A stretch of DNA of 64,000 bases from Sipunculus nudus (GCA_026874595.1 CM049322.1:56792386-56856385), one strand, 5' to 3'. Shown: positions 1-13,905, counted from the stretch's first letter. Translations and numbers: made by a program. Notes: a model not told the origin generated them from the sequence alone.

Positions 1-2690
1 TTTGACTTAACGGCACATTCAGGACAATTCAGAAAAAACAACCATCTTTTAGAGATAGTTGTGTGAAGTTTTGAAAACAAAATAACTTATCCAAGTGATA
101 CCGATTTGCAGACGATTTTATTTTGTGTTGTATGAGAGAATTGTATGAATGACTGCAGTTCGAGATTTCCTTTGCAGGTGAAGAGGAAAAATAAGGATGG
201 TAATAAATGAACTCTTTAATAAAAGTCACCGCCTAATAAGGTAGTAGAATATATAAAATGTTCATATAAAAGTATGTAAAACAGTATTTATTTGAAAGAT
301 GAAAAAATCTAATACGGGACGTCGGTACCCCGAATATGTCAGTCACCTTGCGCAAATACCTTTGACAGCTGAGCCGATGTATGACATGGAATGGCATCGC
401 CAATAATTGTCCTTTTTGTCCTTCATTGTGCATGATACTACATGTAAAAATAAAGCTGAAATACTGTCCCTCAGACTCCAGCGTATTATATTAACTTCAG
501 TGCGTATACGCACCAAATCCGGGGTTTTGTTTTAAAATTGTGAGAAAATTCGTTATATTTATATCCCGCGGAAACACGGTCACTTTCTTGAACTTTGTTG
601 ACCCGTTATAATACATTCATTTCTTGACGTAGTCCAATAATACAAGCTTGACAAACATTGAATTTCGTGTCACCTGGGGAAAGGCCGCTTCATATTTATA
701 ATTATAACGCGCTACTAACTGTCTTGTAATCGAAGTGCCATGTGCGAGTCTCCGGGTATGTCAGTGTGCAAGCCAGCTGACAGCGTCCGCATTCACTGGA
801 CTAGTGAACATTTTACGCGGTAAATACGGCACCATATGAAAAAGAACATCCTTGTTTTAATATGCATATTATTAGCTACTGGATGGCATTAAGCCAAGTA
901 GGCAAGTTCCGAGCATCCATTGCGCGAGCGCTGTATACACACGAATAAACCCAGGGCTCTGGGATCTTGAGACATGGGTAAGCCCAGCACGCTGTCAGCG
1001 GCAACGGCATTTATATCACTCCATACATGTGTCACGTGAATTGCCAAGATATTTTTGGCAAAAATTACATTAAAACTTATATATTTTCAGGAGTGGGAAT
1101 TCCGTTTCGGTCTGTCAATTCCGCGATTCCGTACGCGATCGCGGAAAATCACTGGCTCTACAGTCAGAAGGGCTTTCATATATTGATTTAGTTAAAATCC
1201 CTGTGTCAATGCGGCAAAGGCAAACCTTTTCTCACCAATAATTCAACAATGTGCACATGTAAATATGATGTATAAACAATAAATTCAAACAAAAACAAAA
1301 CATTATAATGCTCTATATTGAGTGTATATTACCACCATACGGACATGATCACCGATATTCACGGCGTCCAATTCGACCGACGTAATAATGCTGATTGCCG
1401 TAAATTATCCTTGGCGGCGCTGAGGACGCTGAAAAACTTGTACCCGTATATAAAACGACCGCCCTTCTTTGTCAAATATTTTAGGATTAAATTTTATCGT
1501 CCTGTACACGAGCAAATGCGGTAGGTATATATTTCATTGCATAATACATCATCATACGTACCTGAATTCAGGTCCCCGATCAGCATGGCCACCTGCAGGG
1601 TCGGCCTTCACGGACACAGTCAATATTATCTTTGACACACTTGACCACTGATTCTGATGTGTATAACTAATATTATCATTATATTAGCTGATAAAGCCTA
1701 ACGGAGATGGAATAAAAACTGGCGGTAACTTTTAAGCTTGGCAGGGAGAAATGAAAGCATTACGTTGCCACATATTATATTGGTTAGGGAGAAAAGTGAG
1801 GTTAGGATGGCTCATCCCTTAGTTTTCTTAAAGTGATCTCCCCAATCCGGGGGGGGGGGGGGCGCTTATTACGTAAAATACGGTATTATCAATTTGGAAA
1901 GAAGAGCTGTCTTAACTGTCTCTCGAAGGGCGTGGACGGATCATTCATTCCCTCGAACTTCAGTCGAGAACTCTGTGAATGCGTGAACTCAGTACCTATC
2001 ACTCTATATAGTCTCCTGCTGCGTCACGTAAATTAATACCTGTATGCAACATCCCCGGTGCTTGTTTCATCTAGTCGCCTATAAACACATCTACTGGTAC
2101 GGTAATTTTTGCAAAGAGCATCGGCCAGATAAGTCATTCAATCAGTCTTTACTCAATTTATGAATAAATCAGATCTTGATTTAACCGTACTAAACCGAAG
2201 GGGGTATAGGAAAGCTAAGATTATTTTATACAATGACACTGACCCATCTTCCACGTACCATAATCATCTTGTAAAAATGTCTATTTTGGGCAACAAAATG
2301 CAACCAAAACGTCTTGTTTATATGTCTGACGAAAAGCTCGATCATGGGGTTAATGTTTTACGCGACATGAACCACCCCCAGCCCCCCCCCCCCCACACAC
2401 CACCACCATTCAACAAAATTCTCCTTATAACACCACCTTTTGGTTAACACCCAAATACCCCATGGATAAAATCCTCCCAACCTTATTTTCAAAAGGGGAA
2501 ATAATATAGAATTAACATTATTTTATATTATTCCGAATAATTGACTGAATCTTGATATATGTGATCATGAACTTCAGGGTTATAAATTATTTAACTCAAG
2601 ACGACAAATGGATGGATTTCGTCATAACTGAATGTGAACTATGAAATTAAACACTTGCATGTTTGCACGTCTAACTTGTATGTATTAATA
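1..2690. other. No gene seen
   Basis: I see no convincing coding sequence here; open frames are short and have no recognisable motif. Notable bases are a run of 14 G at 1849-1862 and a C-rich run near 2382-2393. Neither looks like part of a gene. Confidence 0.6.
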
Positions 2691-2694
2691 ATTA

Positions 2695-2719
2695 GGGCCC
2701 CGCTTGACAAGCGGTGCCC
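2695..2719. repeat. Short near-perfect hairpin
   Basis: GGGC and CCGCTT pair with AAGCGG and GCCC around a GAC loop, with one C/T mismatch inside the stem. It lies just upstream of CTTCCGTC-type short repeats (about 2755-2786) and the 145-bp tandem repeat. It may be the end of a transposable element. A gene terminator is unlikely, because no gene precedes it. Confidence 0.45.
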
Positions 2720-2786
2720 TATAGTGATCAACGTGTTAGTCCATCCTACCGTCTTTCCGTCCTTCCGTACTTCCGTCCTTCCGTCA

Positions 2787-3425
2787 GTGACACTTTCTTT
2801 CGCGCGCGATAACTCAACTAGAACATATTTCAGCTTTCCAAAATTCTTAGGGATGATTGATACATAAGAGGGCTCCAGACCTATTGAATTACAGACCTGT
2901 CGGAATTCTAATATGGCCGCCACTGCCCAATCGCTGATTTTCTTTCGCGTGCGATAAATCAACAACAGCATACTTCAGCTTTCCTAAATTTACAGGGATG
3001 ATTGGTACATACAAGGGCTCCAGACCTGTAGAATTACAGACCTGTCTGAATTCCAATATGGCCTCAACAGCCCAATCACTGATATTCTTTCGTGCACGAT
3101 AACTCAAAAACAACATACTTTAGCTTTCCCAAAGTCACAGGGATGATTGGTACGTATTAGGGCTCCAAAACTATAAAATTACAGACCTCTCAGAATTCCA
3201 ATATGGCCGCCACAGCCCAATCGCTGATTTTCTTTTGCACGCAATAACTCAACAACATTATACTTCAGCTTTCTCAAATTCACAAGGATGATTAATACCT
3301 ATGAGGATAATATCCCTATCGAATTACAGGTCTGTCTGAATTCTAATATGGCCACCAGAGCACAATGGGTAATTTTCTTTGGCACCTGATATCTCAACAA
3401 GAATATGCTTGATCTTTATCTTGAT
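2787..3425. repeat. Tandem repeat, period about 145 bp, about 4.4 copies
   Basis: The phrase AGGGCTCCAGACCT and the following ATTACAGACCTGTC recur at about 2868, 3014, 3159 and (degenerate) 3302. In each unit TTTCTTTCGCGCGCGATAA and CTTCAGCTTTCC also recur. The units differ by many substitutions, so the array is old. Open frames on the minus strand read similarly in successive units only because the DNA is repeated. Confidence 0.85.
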
Positions 3426-6400
3426 TTCTTTTCATGCATCGCGGGTAGTAAATTTCCTTGTATTAGACCAAGTCAGTTTTTTATAGCGTCTTCCAACTCG
3501 TACAATCAGTAGCAACAACTGATGGGGCTATTTTTTCTCATGCAACATAGTACCTCAAAATGCTCGGTAGAGTACAGTAATTCACCACTGATTGACCAGA
3601 CGGAATTATACTTCAAAGGATAGACGCATATACCAAAACTAGAGAGCACTCATAGAGCGCATATCTCTGCCAGCGCCTGGATTTGTATCCTGTTACAAAC
3701 TTGACCCCAACAGATGAACCATAGAAAATAAGATCCATTGCACACCCTTCAACAACACTTCAGTGAAAATTACAGAAAACCTATGGAGATATTTACAAAA
3801 ACTACATTTTAGAAGAAAAGCGGGATGCATATTAGACCGCCTGTCGATTTCATACAACATCAATCGTCTCAGGAATATTCCGTTATTTCCAGGATTTCAC
3901 TCGCGGACAGATACCCTGTTTTGTTTATACTGAAAAAGGAAAATGCGCCAGGTCAACGCATTTCTTTTATACTTTTATCATTATGACGTCATTGCGGTGA
4001 CGCCAGTGCATTGTTATACATGACATGCATCACCATAATAAACTTACTCGCAGCTGCTAATGGTATATAAAAACCCATTCTGTTTTTCTATCCTCCCGAC
4101 ATCTCGCAAAGTTCTAAATAAATTTTTAGATATTTTGTGGAATTGTGTTGGCCCACAAGCCAGTTTTCCTGCTGCTCCCTTTATTTGTTTCTTCATTAAT
4201 TATTTATATTCCGTTCCCGTATAATTCAAACGTACGTTTCCAGTCGACGGAAGGTCTCACTTACAAATATGGTGCTCATTAAAATGACACCATGACTCAA
4301 TATCCAATTGATTTTTTGTTGTACCATATGCTGAACGTGTAATTTAATTTTCAGAGACTAGCTTAAAAAGTTTCCCTTTAGTAATTGTCGGTCAACATAT
4401 TTTATCAGCATAATGGAATAAATATGCAGAAATTATAATCAGGCAATAATAATTGCTAAATAATATGATTTAAGGAAATAATTTTTTATATCGCCAATCA
4501 ATGTATCATTAGAGGCATAACATATTACAGAGCTATCATATTTATGACAATTGAATTTATATTTACTTGAAATAAATATCACTATCATTTGTTATCACTG
4601 GTTGGTATACCACTACCAAAATGATGCGTCTTATGAGCTCCATGCAGGCAGTTTCGAAATAAATCGGGTTTTTAATCAACTCTGTGTAAGTGAACTATGA
4701 TCAAATTTCACGCAAACATTTTGGTTTAGAAAATGGTTTGTAAAATTCTCAGGAATTGTGAAGAATCAAATATACAGATTTATTTACTGATAAGTTATAA
4801 AATAATAGAAATGTTCAAATATTCATGAAAAATGCATGACATTTGAAATGTTTATGAGTGTTTATATTTCAGTGTTAAGTCAACAATAAAATGCACATGA
4901 AGGAATGCATGAAAATAGCTTTTAGACTTACATAACAAAATAAAATAATGACACATATTATATAACATAGGAGTACTATGAAATGTGGTGTGCGTGTAAC
5001 CTATCCTTAGTGTTCATTATCAATACTGTTTCAATTTTCTATACTGCCTACACATGATAGTGCTTTATATTTAAGTAGGTTTTTAAAAAGTTGATAGATT
5101 TAGAAATTATATTTAATCCATGCCAAACCAACGAACTCCTACACACCATTTCTGACTGTTTCGGTATATGTGTTCCTATAACTCAAGATTTCAATGACAC
5201 CTCATGTAGCTAGCTCCACGTGTGAAGGAGAATTATTGAGATGCTGTCAGCAGAGGCTGACAAGAGGTATTGTATCATTGTGAGTGATTCATTGCATTGC
5301 ACTGTTACAGTTTCTTGCAAAGAGATGTCACTCATTATTCCACAAACAGCCAGGAATACAAATAGAAGAGACGACGCAGTTGTGTTGCAGTAGTTTTTAA
5401 TGTTGCTAGTTGTACACGTACACACTGACGGACTGAAATCTTATCTAGACATACCCTACCCGAATACTAGTACCCAGCAAGCCACTTGACAAGCTGCCCT
5501 GGGGCCATGTGTCACTGGCTTGCTTTCTGCTGGCTACCAGCTGACCTCATCGGCTGCCGGTCACCAAACCAAGCATCCTTGTTACAGCCTGATTCACTAC
5601 AGACAATAACACTACATTGCTGTACAGTGCAGTGGGAATGCGGTGTTTAACAAGACACAGTAGTCGTTTAACCTATAATTATGTGGTTTTAAACAAGAAA
5701 AGGTCGTTTGTCATAAACTTTATTCGGTAAAAGTACTACATATATTTACAAAGTAAGCGGAAATTTTCCCGTATGTTGTTGATAATATTTATAGTTTTGA
5801 GTAAAGATTTCAACATTTCGCTTACATTAATTGTCGTAATAAACATATACAGTCCTGTCCACTAGCTGGATTCAGCCGACCTGACTCCAGACTGACACAC
5901 CATGGACAATTAACAGTAAAATCCCTGACTGACGACCAGACCACTTTCGGGATCACTGAAAAGGGTTGTGTCAGTTATAGCTTTATATTTTTTTATTGGG
6001 TAGCTAAAATAAATCATGTAAGTATAATGAACATTAATAAGTGATGAGTTATAAAATTATTAATTCATGTAATGAACAGGGATTAGTGATGGGTAACAAA
6101 AAATAATTTATGTAATGAGCAGTGATCAGATAAGTGATGGGGAACAAAAAATAGTCATGTTATGAACAGTGTAATGAATAGGATCGACTAATAAAAAAAA
6201 AATCAAACCCAACGAATGGTGCTTCAGATGAAAACCACAAAATTTTAAACCCACGATATTTTCTGAATCTACAGTATACATGTCAGTGTACTAGTATAAA
6301 GCACTCACATATGAAAAACCACCGTAACAGTGTGTATGTACACGTTGATGACTGTTCACAAAATCAATAACTACTTGGTTTGTACAACCCCAGGCTGATA

Positions 6401-7221
6401 ATTTGTTTAAAATTTAACAATAATCTCTCTTCATAAAGAGCTTTTACGAGTAGAGTTTACGCCTATGCTAGAATAGCTGATAATGATAATTGTTTTCTTT
6501 AATTCGGCAGTTTTAAAGCTAAAAATCCATGTTTTTATTAATGTAAGTAGAATATGTATGAAAATCTAATATACTTTTTTAACTGAGTTGAAATCATATA
6601 TCAGTAATGCATAACTTTTATGTTGCCCTAAATATTAAACAGCGTTTATGATTACAATTTATCGACATTAAAGGATGGTAATAAACAATTTCATTTCATA
6701 TTTGATGAAACAGTGTTAATTGATATGATTAATCATATAACTTGAGTACTTTAGATATTATGTGAATATTCTACATATTTTAATATCAACCCAGGCCAGC
6801 TCAGCAAAGTCTACGTGGCAAGGAATGCTGTGTCAGCACATTCCAATTCCCTGATGTAAGCTCTTTTGAGATTTTCTCCTTATGGGGTGATACGTACCCT
6901 TTCCCAAATATAGCCAAATATATATACGCTCATGCTGTTTTATGATTCTTATTGACCAATAACTGTTTAATATATTCATTTTCTGTAGCCTCATGCTGAG
7001 AGACAAACATTAAAAAAGACGACCATAGGTCGAGCGCCTGCATGAAAAAAATAAATTTTGCGAATATGACAATAACTGATGAACAGACGGGCATACTGAT
7101 ACACTGACACATCAGAGATGACAGTTGACCAATCCAATTTATGGAGAAAGCAGAGAGGAGCAAAACAAGATATAGATTATGTAGGTAAGGTTTATGATTT
7201 ATAGGAATGGTTTATAAGAAT
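3426..7221. other. No gene seen; AT-rich
   Basis: No supported coding sequence. Multiple stops occur in all frames, and no recognisable domain appears in the few short open frames (for example 5210-5425 minus). The only notable signal is a possible promoter near 3,984-4,072. Confidence 0.55.
3984..4072 (+). promoter_or_regulatory. Possible core promoter: CRE plus TATA box
   Basis: A perfect TGACGTCA (3984-3991), the palindromic CREB/ATF site, lies about 75 bp upstream of TATATAAAA (4064-4072). The spacing is plausible for a polymerase II promoter. No recognisable exon follows, so this could be chance in AT-rich DNA or the promoter of an unrecognised or non-coding transcript. Confidence 0.2.
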
Positions 7222-7795
7222 GATATGTTGTAGTGTTTCCAGTGCAGCGCCCCCTAGCAGCTATTTTCCGAGAATGAAAAATCCTTTTTCTAAATATTAG
7301 TATGAGACATAAGATGTACCAGTTTCAAAAGGATCCCTACAAAACTGTGGCCTGTAGTGTGCTAATTGTAAGACCTAAGAACCAGCAAGCAGGCGAAATT
7401 AAGAACAACTGACAAAGAGACAGACATACTGACAAAGTGACACATCTACATTAACAAATGACCAGATAAGCTTATGAAAAAAAGTGAAGAGAAACAATAT
7501 GAAGAATATTTTATGTATATAAGGTTTGAAATTTTGGAGATATGTCCAAAAATGATATGTTGTAGTGTTTCGAGTACAGCACCCCCTAGCGGATATTTTT
7601 CGAAACAAAAAATCTCTTTCGGGATACAAGTATTTGATATAAGATGTACCAGTTTCAAAGGATTGATGCAAACACGTGGCCTGTAGATCGCTATATGTAA
7701 GATGCAAGTACCAGCAAGCCGGCGAAATTGAGGACAACTGACAAACTAACATTCTTACTGACAACATGATACAAGATGGAGACCAGTCGACTAAA
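7222..7795. repeat. Two tandem copies of a dispersed repeat (about 327-bp spacing)
   Basis: ATGATATGTTGTAGTGTTT begins both copies at about 7222 and 7549. Both continue through CCCCCTAGC, AAGATGTACCAGTTTC, GTGGCCTGTAG, ACCAGCAAGC and GGCGAAATT. A further partial relative, with TTTGAAAGC and TGTGGCCTGTAGAGTG, is at about 7985-8035. The open frames here (about 7399-7815 minus and 7474-7686 plus) are by-products of the repeat. Confidence 0.8.
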
Positions 7796-8036
7796 TCAAA
7801 ATAAGGAGAAGACACAGAGAAAGAAATTGAGCCTTAGATTGTAAAGATATAATATAGAATAATAATACTAATATTGACACACGTATGACGAAAATAAAAT
7901 GTTGACGTTTTTGATGACCTTGACCTTAACCTTTGCTCTATATTCACAACCATAGGCTCCGATGACTTTGTATTATCAATCAACTTTGTAAGTTTGAAAG
8001 CAATTCCTGCAAAATTGTGGCCTGTAGAGTGTTGAC

Positions 8037-8076
8037 AAACAGACAGACAGACGAACAGACAAACAGACAGACAATC
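8037..8076. repeat. (CAGA)n simple repeat
   Basis: Imperfect ACAGACAGACAGACG units run directly after the GTGGCCTGTAGAGTG block of the dispersed repeat, as a tail. Confidence 0.8.
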
Positions 8077-8379
8077 ATACGTGACTGACCAATATGCTTG
8101 CCGAAATCGAAGATCCCGGCCAGCAATTAATAAACGCAGACAATCATATAAACCCCGGTTTTAATTTAGATTGATTTAAATGAGATAATCCCTGTTTAAT
8201 CATCGTATCAGATATTAAGATAAATAATTAACCCAAGGACGCAAATAAACACATGGCTCTCTGGCTCTAAGCCACTTCCCTTCTTTTTCAACCGAAACAA
8301 AAGTAAGCCAATTAGCATCTATAATGACAAACATGACTCAAAACAATAGTTCACCTTTTTATTTAATATGATAAACATG

Positions 8380-8620
8380 GTATTATGTTGGTTCCCGGAT
8401 AGTTCACCTTGTATAATATAAATGGTTATCCGTTGGCGTATTTGTCTCCTAATTGTTCACCATTTATGTGATATAGTCTCCTGGGAGTATGGTGGTCCCC
8501 TGATAGTTATTCTTATATGATAAATGGTCTCCTGACAGTGTGGTGGTCCCCTGATAGTTAATCTTATATGATATATGGTGCCCCGATAGTTCTTCTGGTC
8601 TCCCGATGGTAAACGTGCTG
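8380..8620. repeat. Degenerate minisatellite with GGTCCCCTGATAGTT core
   Basis: The core GGTCCCCTGATAGTT and variants (GGTCTCCTGACAGT, GGTTCCCGGATAGTT, GTGCCCCGATAGTT, GGTCTCCCGATGGT) recur every 30-50 bp, separated by CTTATATGATA-like spacers. Isolated units reappear near 8752 and 8940-8972, so the array was once longer or has been broken up. Confidence 0.75.
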
Positions 8621-8983
8621 TATATTATTAGTTTAGATAATTTTACCAAGAACATAAACTTAGAGTTACATCCTGGATTCGATTAATTATCCATATGAAA
8701 ACTAAAATAAACTCTGGGACGTAATATGAAAAACGACTATATGGGGACCGGGATCGGTCTCCTGAAGGTTGAAATTTATGTAAAAGAGCACGATGACAAA
8801 AGCGGGGACCCAAAAAATATACAACACTTACGTAAATAAGAAATTGAGAAAAATAAAACAAGAATAATACTTTTATGTATAATTAATTGATAATGGAGCA
8901 ATTTGAAATTACTTTGAACTGAAAATAATGAAATTGATCCGGTCCCCTGATAGTCGTTGTCCCCCAATGGTTGCATTTATAAG

Positions 8984-9017
<34 letters not shown>
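8984..9017. repeat. (AT)n microsatellite
   Basis: Nearly pure AT dinucleotides with one TTTAT interruption. It marks the left edge of a segment that is duplicated at 23.13 kb, also next to a dinucleotide array. Confidence 0.9.
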
Positions 9018-9185
9018 CTGATCAGAGAGAAATAATTAATAAAGAGTACTATTGTTAATGAAACCCAACCGTAAAATCCGTTTTATAGATTTACTTGTAA
9101 ATGTACCGTTAAGACAAATATATTCATTCCTTTTCTAGAAATAAAATCAGATAAGTTGCACATTACCATGATTTATGTTGTAGGG
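9005..9185. repeat. Dispersed repeat, copy also at 23,134-23,320
   Basis: ACTGATCAG, TACTATT, AATGAAACCCAACC, TAAAAT, AGACAAA and CCATGATTTATGTTGTA occur in the same order here and at 23.13-23.32 kb. Both copies start directly at a dinucleotide microsatellite. Confidence 0.75.
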
Positions 9186-11934
9186 TCTCCGAAATACTAG
9201 TAATTAATACCGACTCCAGCTTGGAAAAAAATCTCCATGTCACAGTGTTAAATATTATTTCAACAGAAAGTTGTAATCTTCTAGATACCCTTGTGATTTA
9301 ATTAACGTACAATGCCCTAATCAACCACATGTAATCACAATCCGTTCTTTGGGATTTGCGGAAGATTGCTTACAATAATTTTTAAAGTATTTGAATGTTT
9401 CTGTTTTGAGTTAGAGGTTGACAGACTAGCAGTCTCTGAGGTGATGTCTACCAGTGATCTTTCCATTGGCATTACATTGTATGTGAACGAATCATGGAGT
9501 TCTGAAACCCCCCCCCCCTCAAAACTGCAAGTCACCATTCGATATTTTGTCTGTTTTTTTTGTGTGTAACCGGAGAGCTGCTTGTTGCAACTTGCTAAAA
9601 GGTAAAGTTATATCTTGTTCAAACGGTGCAACATTTCGATAAGATGTGACACTTCGAACTTCAGACAATTTCTACTGGTGTTTTTTAGATCTTCTGGTCA
9701 TTACTGCATTTAAACAACATCAATGAGTAATATATCTCAATCAAAACGCGGTTTTGATACAGATAGTACCTGGATAAGGAACAAGGTAAACCAGCGGGAA
9801 GTGTCCTTAGGAAATGATTTATCAATAAAAGTCCCCTACATGTGTAAACTCACGGCGACGGTCTACTCATCGGATGACAGAATGGGGTACCTTTGAACAA
9901 TATTATTGTGATTTACGGTAACTCTTGCTTATCAGCGCCATCTAGTATTAAAAATTTGAACGATTTAGATGTTTAAGATATCTATATTTTCGACTTAACG
10001 TTAAATATTATCATATTGCAACTGAACGCAGTGAAGCTTTATGTGTTCCTGTTGGCGATCGACTCAAATGTTTAAGAATATACAAAGGAATAAGCCAGTT
10101 TAATGCCTTCCTGAAACGTTCCATGTTTCATTAAATGATCACTAGATGCGGGAGTTCCCGTAAATAACAATGATCTTGCTCACAGGTACCCTATTATGTT
10201 TCAATCACATGAGTTTGATTTTCTTTTAAGAAGAACAGTGAACTGTTAGGGTTTCGAGTAAAGCATATATTACATCAGTAGTTTCGAAAGGAATGATCCT
10301 CTGTCTCAGCGAAACGTCATTAACATTAAAGATTAAAGTACGCTTTTGTCTGTATTAATTTGTGACATAAAGGTGATAATTCAGATAGAGATTTCCAAAG
10401 CGGAACCCCAGACGTTTCCCCAAGCCCCTTCAGAAGTGTCAAATTTTCTAATCTGGCATTGAAGTGCTGCGTGGCACACAGCAGAAGTTACTAATGCGTG
10501 TGTTTAAAGTAAACTGATATATTTACATCCCTGATATCCCAAAATGGAAACTGTTGGGGCTTCTTCTAAAGTTTCGGAGAAAACATTTCGCATTAAAGAC
10601 TATGGCAGGCCCTGTTTTGCTGCCCTGGGCCTAGCACATTTGCATCGTGCGTTGATATTCCACACGGGAAGTGCGCTTATCTGTGGATCAATCTTTTAGC
10701 TCATAAAAGTGAGACCGCTATGTCAAATGAAGAAAATGTTTTGCAGATAACGTTGGATATTAGGATAAAAAGCCATGGAACGTTCCTCAAATTGATTGAA
10801 TCCTAATAAATATTAAAGAGCTTGTGAAAGCGAGGCTGATTGGTGACTACAGTGCAAGATCACTTAAATTGATCATTGACCAATTAGATCTGCAACCAAA
10901 CCATATGACACTTCAGTTGGCACATCATTCCCTTATCTATAGAGCAGCACAGGTGACGTGACAGGATGAACTGGGTATCGATTCCTATCACAACTATGTC
11001 AGGAGGGATACTGCAGGGTTAGGAGAATTATCACAAAATAATACATGTATAGCCGATTTGACAGAAGTTGTAATGATATAACAAGTAAATACCTTTAAAG
11101 TATATTTAGAATTAATTTTTCACAAATATGCATGAAAAATGTACTGAATGTCCTATAATATAGTAAAAATCAATTATTGATTTTAACATTAAAACATTTA
11201 CATATTCCAAATATATAATTCATAAGTAGGTTTCAATCAAACTTGCTGAAAGGTTTATTCAGTAGAGATATAAAATGTGATTCGGCGATTTATTTCCAAT
11301 ATAGAATGAAAATTAAAGTTTCAGTACTCATATAAAGATGTTTACACATCTATAGGCAATTATTTGTCGTTAAGCCAAAAACAAATTAACGTGCATATCA
11401 CGCGTCTTATCTTCATGAATTAGAAATATTGATAATTAGCATTAGTATAATAATTTTTTTATGTTTCTGTCTGAGTGACCACACATGTTCAAAATAAGAC
11501 AGAACCCATTTACTACTCTTAATGATAATCTTATATTTGTGTTTCTTTGTCGCCCGTTTTCTGTTAACATATAAATAACTATTTATTGTTTTATATATCA
11601 TCTGATATTTTCACATGCCGTTTATTCTAACTTGCGCGTTCAGTGAGGAAATCCGTATGAGGAAAACTAATGAGGTTTTCTAAATGTCAGAATTTCTTCG
11701 TAGCAAGCGCTTGTCATGCGTCAAAATTTGTTTTTGAAGTGATTGCTGACGCGTGATGTTTAACACGCATTGATCCGTTTTGCTAAAGATAACTAAAATG
11801 GGCGACATCTTCTAGATTTGACGAGGTGCTAGTCACAGGCGTCTGTGTGTATTCGGCTATAGTGTAAATCATATTTGTTCAAATGCCTGTCACACGACGG
11901 TACTACATATATCCCGGCAAAGAGCATGGTTCAG
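9186..11934. other. No gene seen
   Basis: I find no motif-bearing frame and no clear repeat in this stretch. The small open frame at 9335-9538 (minus), with its shadow at 9366-9569, contains a poly-C/G run and has no recognisable domain. Confidence 0.5.
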
Positions 11935-13905
11935 AGATCCCTGGGACATTTCAAATAAGAACATGTTAGCCCTAGAAGTGTTATTTCTGTTTTGCTGAAG
12001 GACAACTGTGATAAATCATGAGTAAAGGGATCCAGGGTTGTAGAATAAATATATCCAAAGGGGATTGCGAATACCAGATATAAGTGAATCGAACATTACT
12101 ATGAGGACCATGTTTCCGGAAACCGCAACTTGACATGTCGTGTGTAGTATACAGAAACGTAAGGACAAAACAGTTGAAACAGTCTGATCTTTATACCATG
12201 AATACATATATATTCACTGGGGGGCCTGATAGAAATAACCAGCACTTGGTAACCCCAACGCCAATAACCAAGCCTCATAAGGTTATTAATGTCAGCCATG
12301 TTTCTGACTTAAGTACCCTAAGCGCTCGTGGGGCTGATAGAACTGATGCCCTACCTGAACTCTATTTAAAGTCGGTAATGAAAGTATTTGCCGACTTGCT
12401 TGTGGACAAGCCCTTTAAAAGGTACATTTTGGACTTTTGAAAATATATGCTTTAGCCTATACCTTACCATTAAAAAATCAAAGCAGAATTACCGTTTATA
12501 TCTTTCTGCTAAACCGATGCATGTACAAAGTATATGTACAAAATAGTTGATCCAAATAAAAAAAAAACCTGCAACAGATATATTCCTCTTCTTAAGAAAG
12601 AAGTTGCGTATGGAGTGCTTACTACATTCACTGTGGAGGGGCCGAACTTATTATGTCCTTAATTTTTATATGGAAGCTTGATTCTTTGCCTGATTGAATG
12701 AAAGCAACGCAAATAACATACACACTGAACCTGCATGGTTATATCAGACCTGAATGATTATACCGAATCATTGTCACTTAGAAAAACAAAAAAAAACCAA
12801 AGTGACGTAGATAAAGCTTCTTTTACGTATAGGATAATTTTATTTGGTGCAAACAGGAATATTAATGCAGAGAAAGTTGGTTAAGAATCGGCTTTGTAGA
12901 AAGACGACCCAATACTAATGAATGGTATTATAGCAATCCAATTCAAACCTAGTCTTTGTATTTCGAACTTTCATCAATTATGCATTAACTTTTAAGTTTG
13001 AATTGGAGGTTGTAAATAATAACCTAACATATCAGAAAACCAATAAACACCACAAAATTGCAAAGTCCCAACATTGTCTCAAGTCTCAAGTGTCCATTCT
13101 TATGTCAACAGATTGTTTACATAATGTTAATGGTTAACTAACCACAAAAATGATTGCCCGGTCCTCTTCTTGGTCACTTCTGTATCATCCTACACTGAAA
13201 ACAGTTTGGTGGTGTGGAGAAACTCCCAAGCATTTACTTGTCTTTCGATTAATATACTCAGGGCTTTAAGCAAAAAAAAAAACAAAAAAAAAAAAAAACA
13301 AACAAAAACAAACAAACAAACACAGGTACACTGGATTACACGCTCTGTGAATCTAGTGAGTCGGAAATGTCCTATAAAAAAGGACCGTCAATGAAGTCCA
13401 AAATAGCAGTTGGTCTTTCCTTGAATTGTTATGTCCCTTTTTCCTAGGAAAATGATACACTCATAAGTATGGTTTCTAAATCGTATGTTTAAGAAACATA
13501 AATCATATATAAAGGTCACAAATTGGTAGAAATAATTAAAAGTGTATATCAGGATACTTAAATCATTCGATTTTGTACACATTTTGTAAATTATCAAGAT
13601 AAAGTGTATGGAAGAGATATATGAAAGATAAGAAAACACTCTTAATGTGATTAGCATATTTACTTGTACCACGAAATCCTTATAAATCCTCCATTGTAGT
13701 TCATATCATCATTCTCATCAAAGAAACAATATCAGCAGTAAAATTCTTAGTTTTGTAATGATCCAGTACATACGTTTTGTTTTGATGTAGACAAATAGTC
13801 ATTACTGAGATATATTGAAACAATTTTGAGCTCATCAATGTAGAATGGGAAAAAAAAATCGTCGCAGCACTGCGTGTGTTATCAGAAAGGCGTTGATTAT
13901 TCCTT
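11935..13905. repeat. Segmental duplication A, left copy
   Basis: Colinear with 16,300-18,400. Shared blocks include TTTCTGTTTTGCTGAA, AGTGAATCGAACATTA, ACATACACACTGAACC, ATGTCAGACCTG-type phrases, TGTCCATTCTTATGTC, TATGGTTTCTAAATC, and GATCAATGTAGAATG followed by CACTGCGTGTGTTATCA. No conserved reading frame is shared between the copies, so I treat it as non-coding. This copy lacks the SINE found in the other and so represents the empty site, near 12,030. Confidence 0.85.
13271..13323. repeat. A-rich (AAAC)n tract
   Basis: Poly-A interrupted by C, passing into (AAAC)n. It is present only in the left duplication copy and could be the decayed tail of a retroposed sequence. Confidence 0.6.

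Noticed and set aside
2639-3116. Two minus-strand open frames with similar SDWAV(A/E)AILEFRQVCNS text
   Set aside because: They lie in successive units of the 145-bp tandem repeat, so the similarity follows from the DNA repeat. No start or splice support and no known domain.
7399-7815. 138-codon minus-strand open frame
   Set aside because: It overlaps a non-coding tandem/dispersed repeat, and the equivalent repeat copy is not open in the matching frame.
13170-13394. Open frame with a long lysine run
   Set aside because: The lysines come from an A-rich simple repeat.
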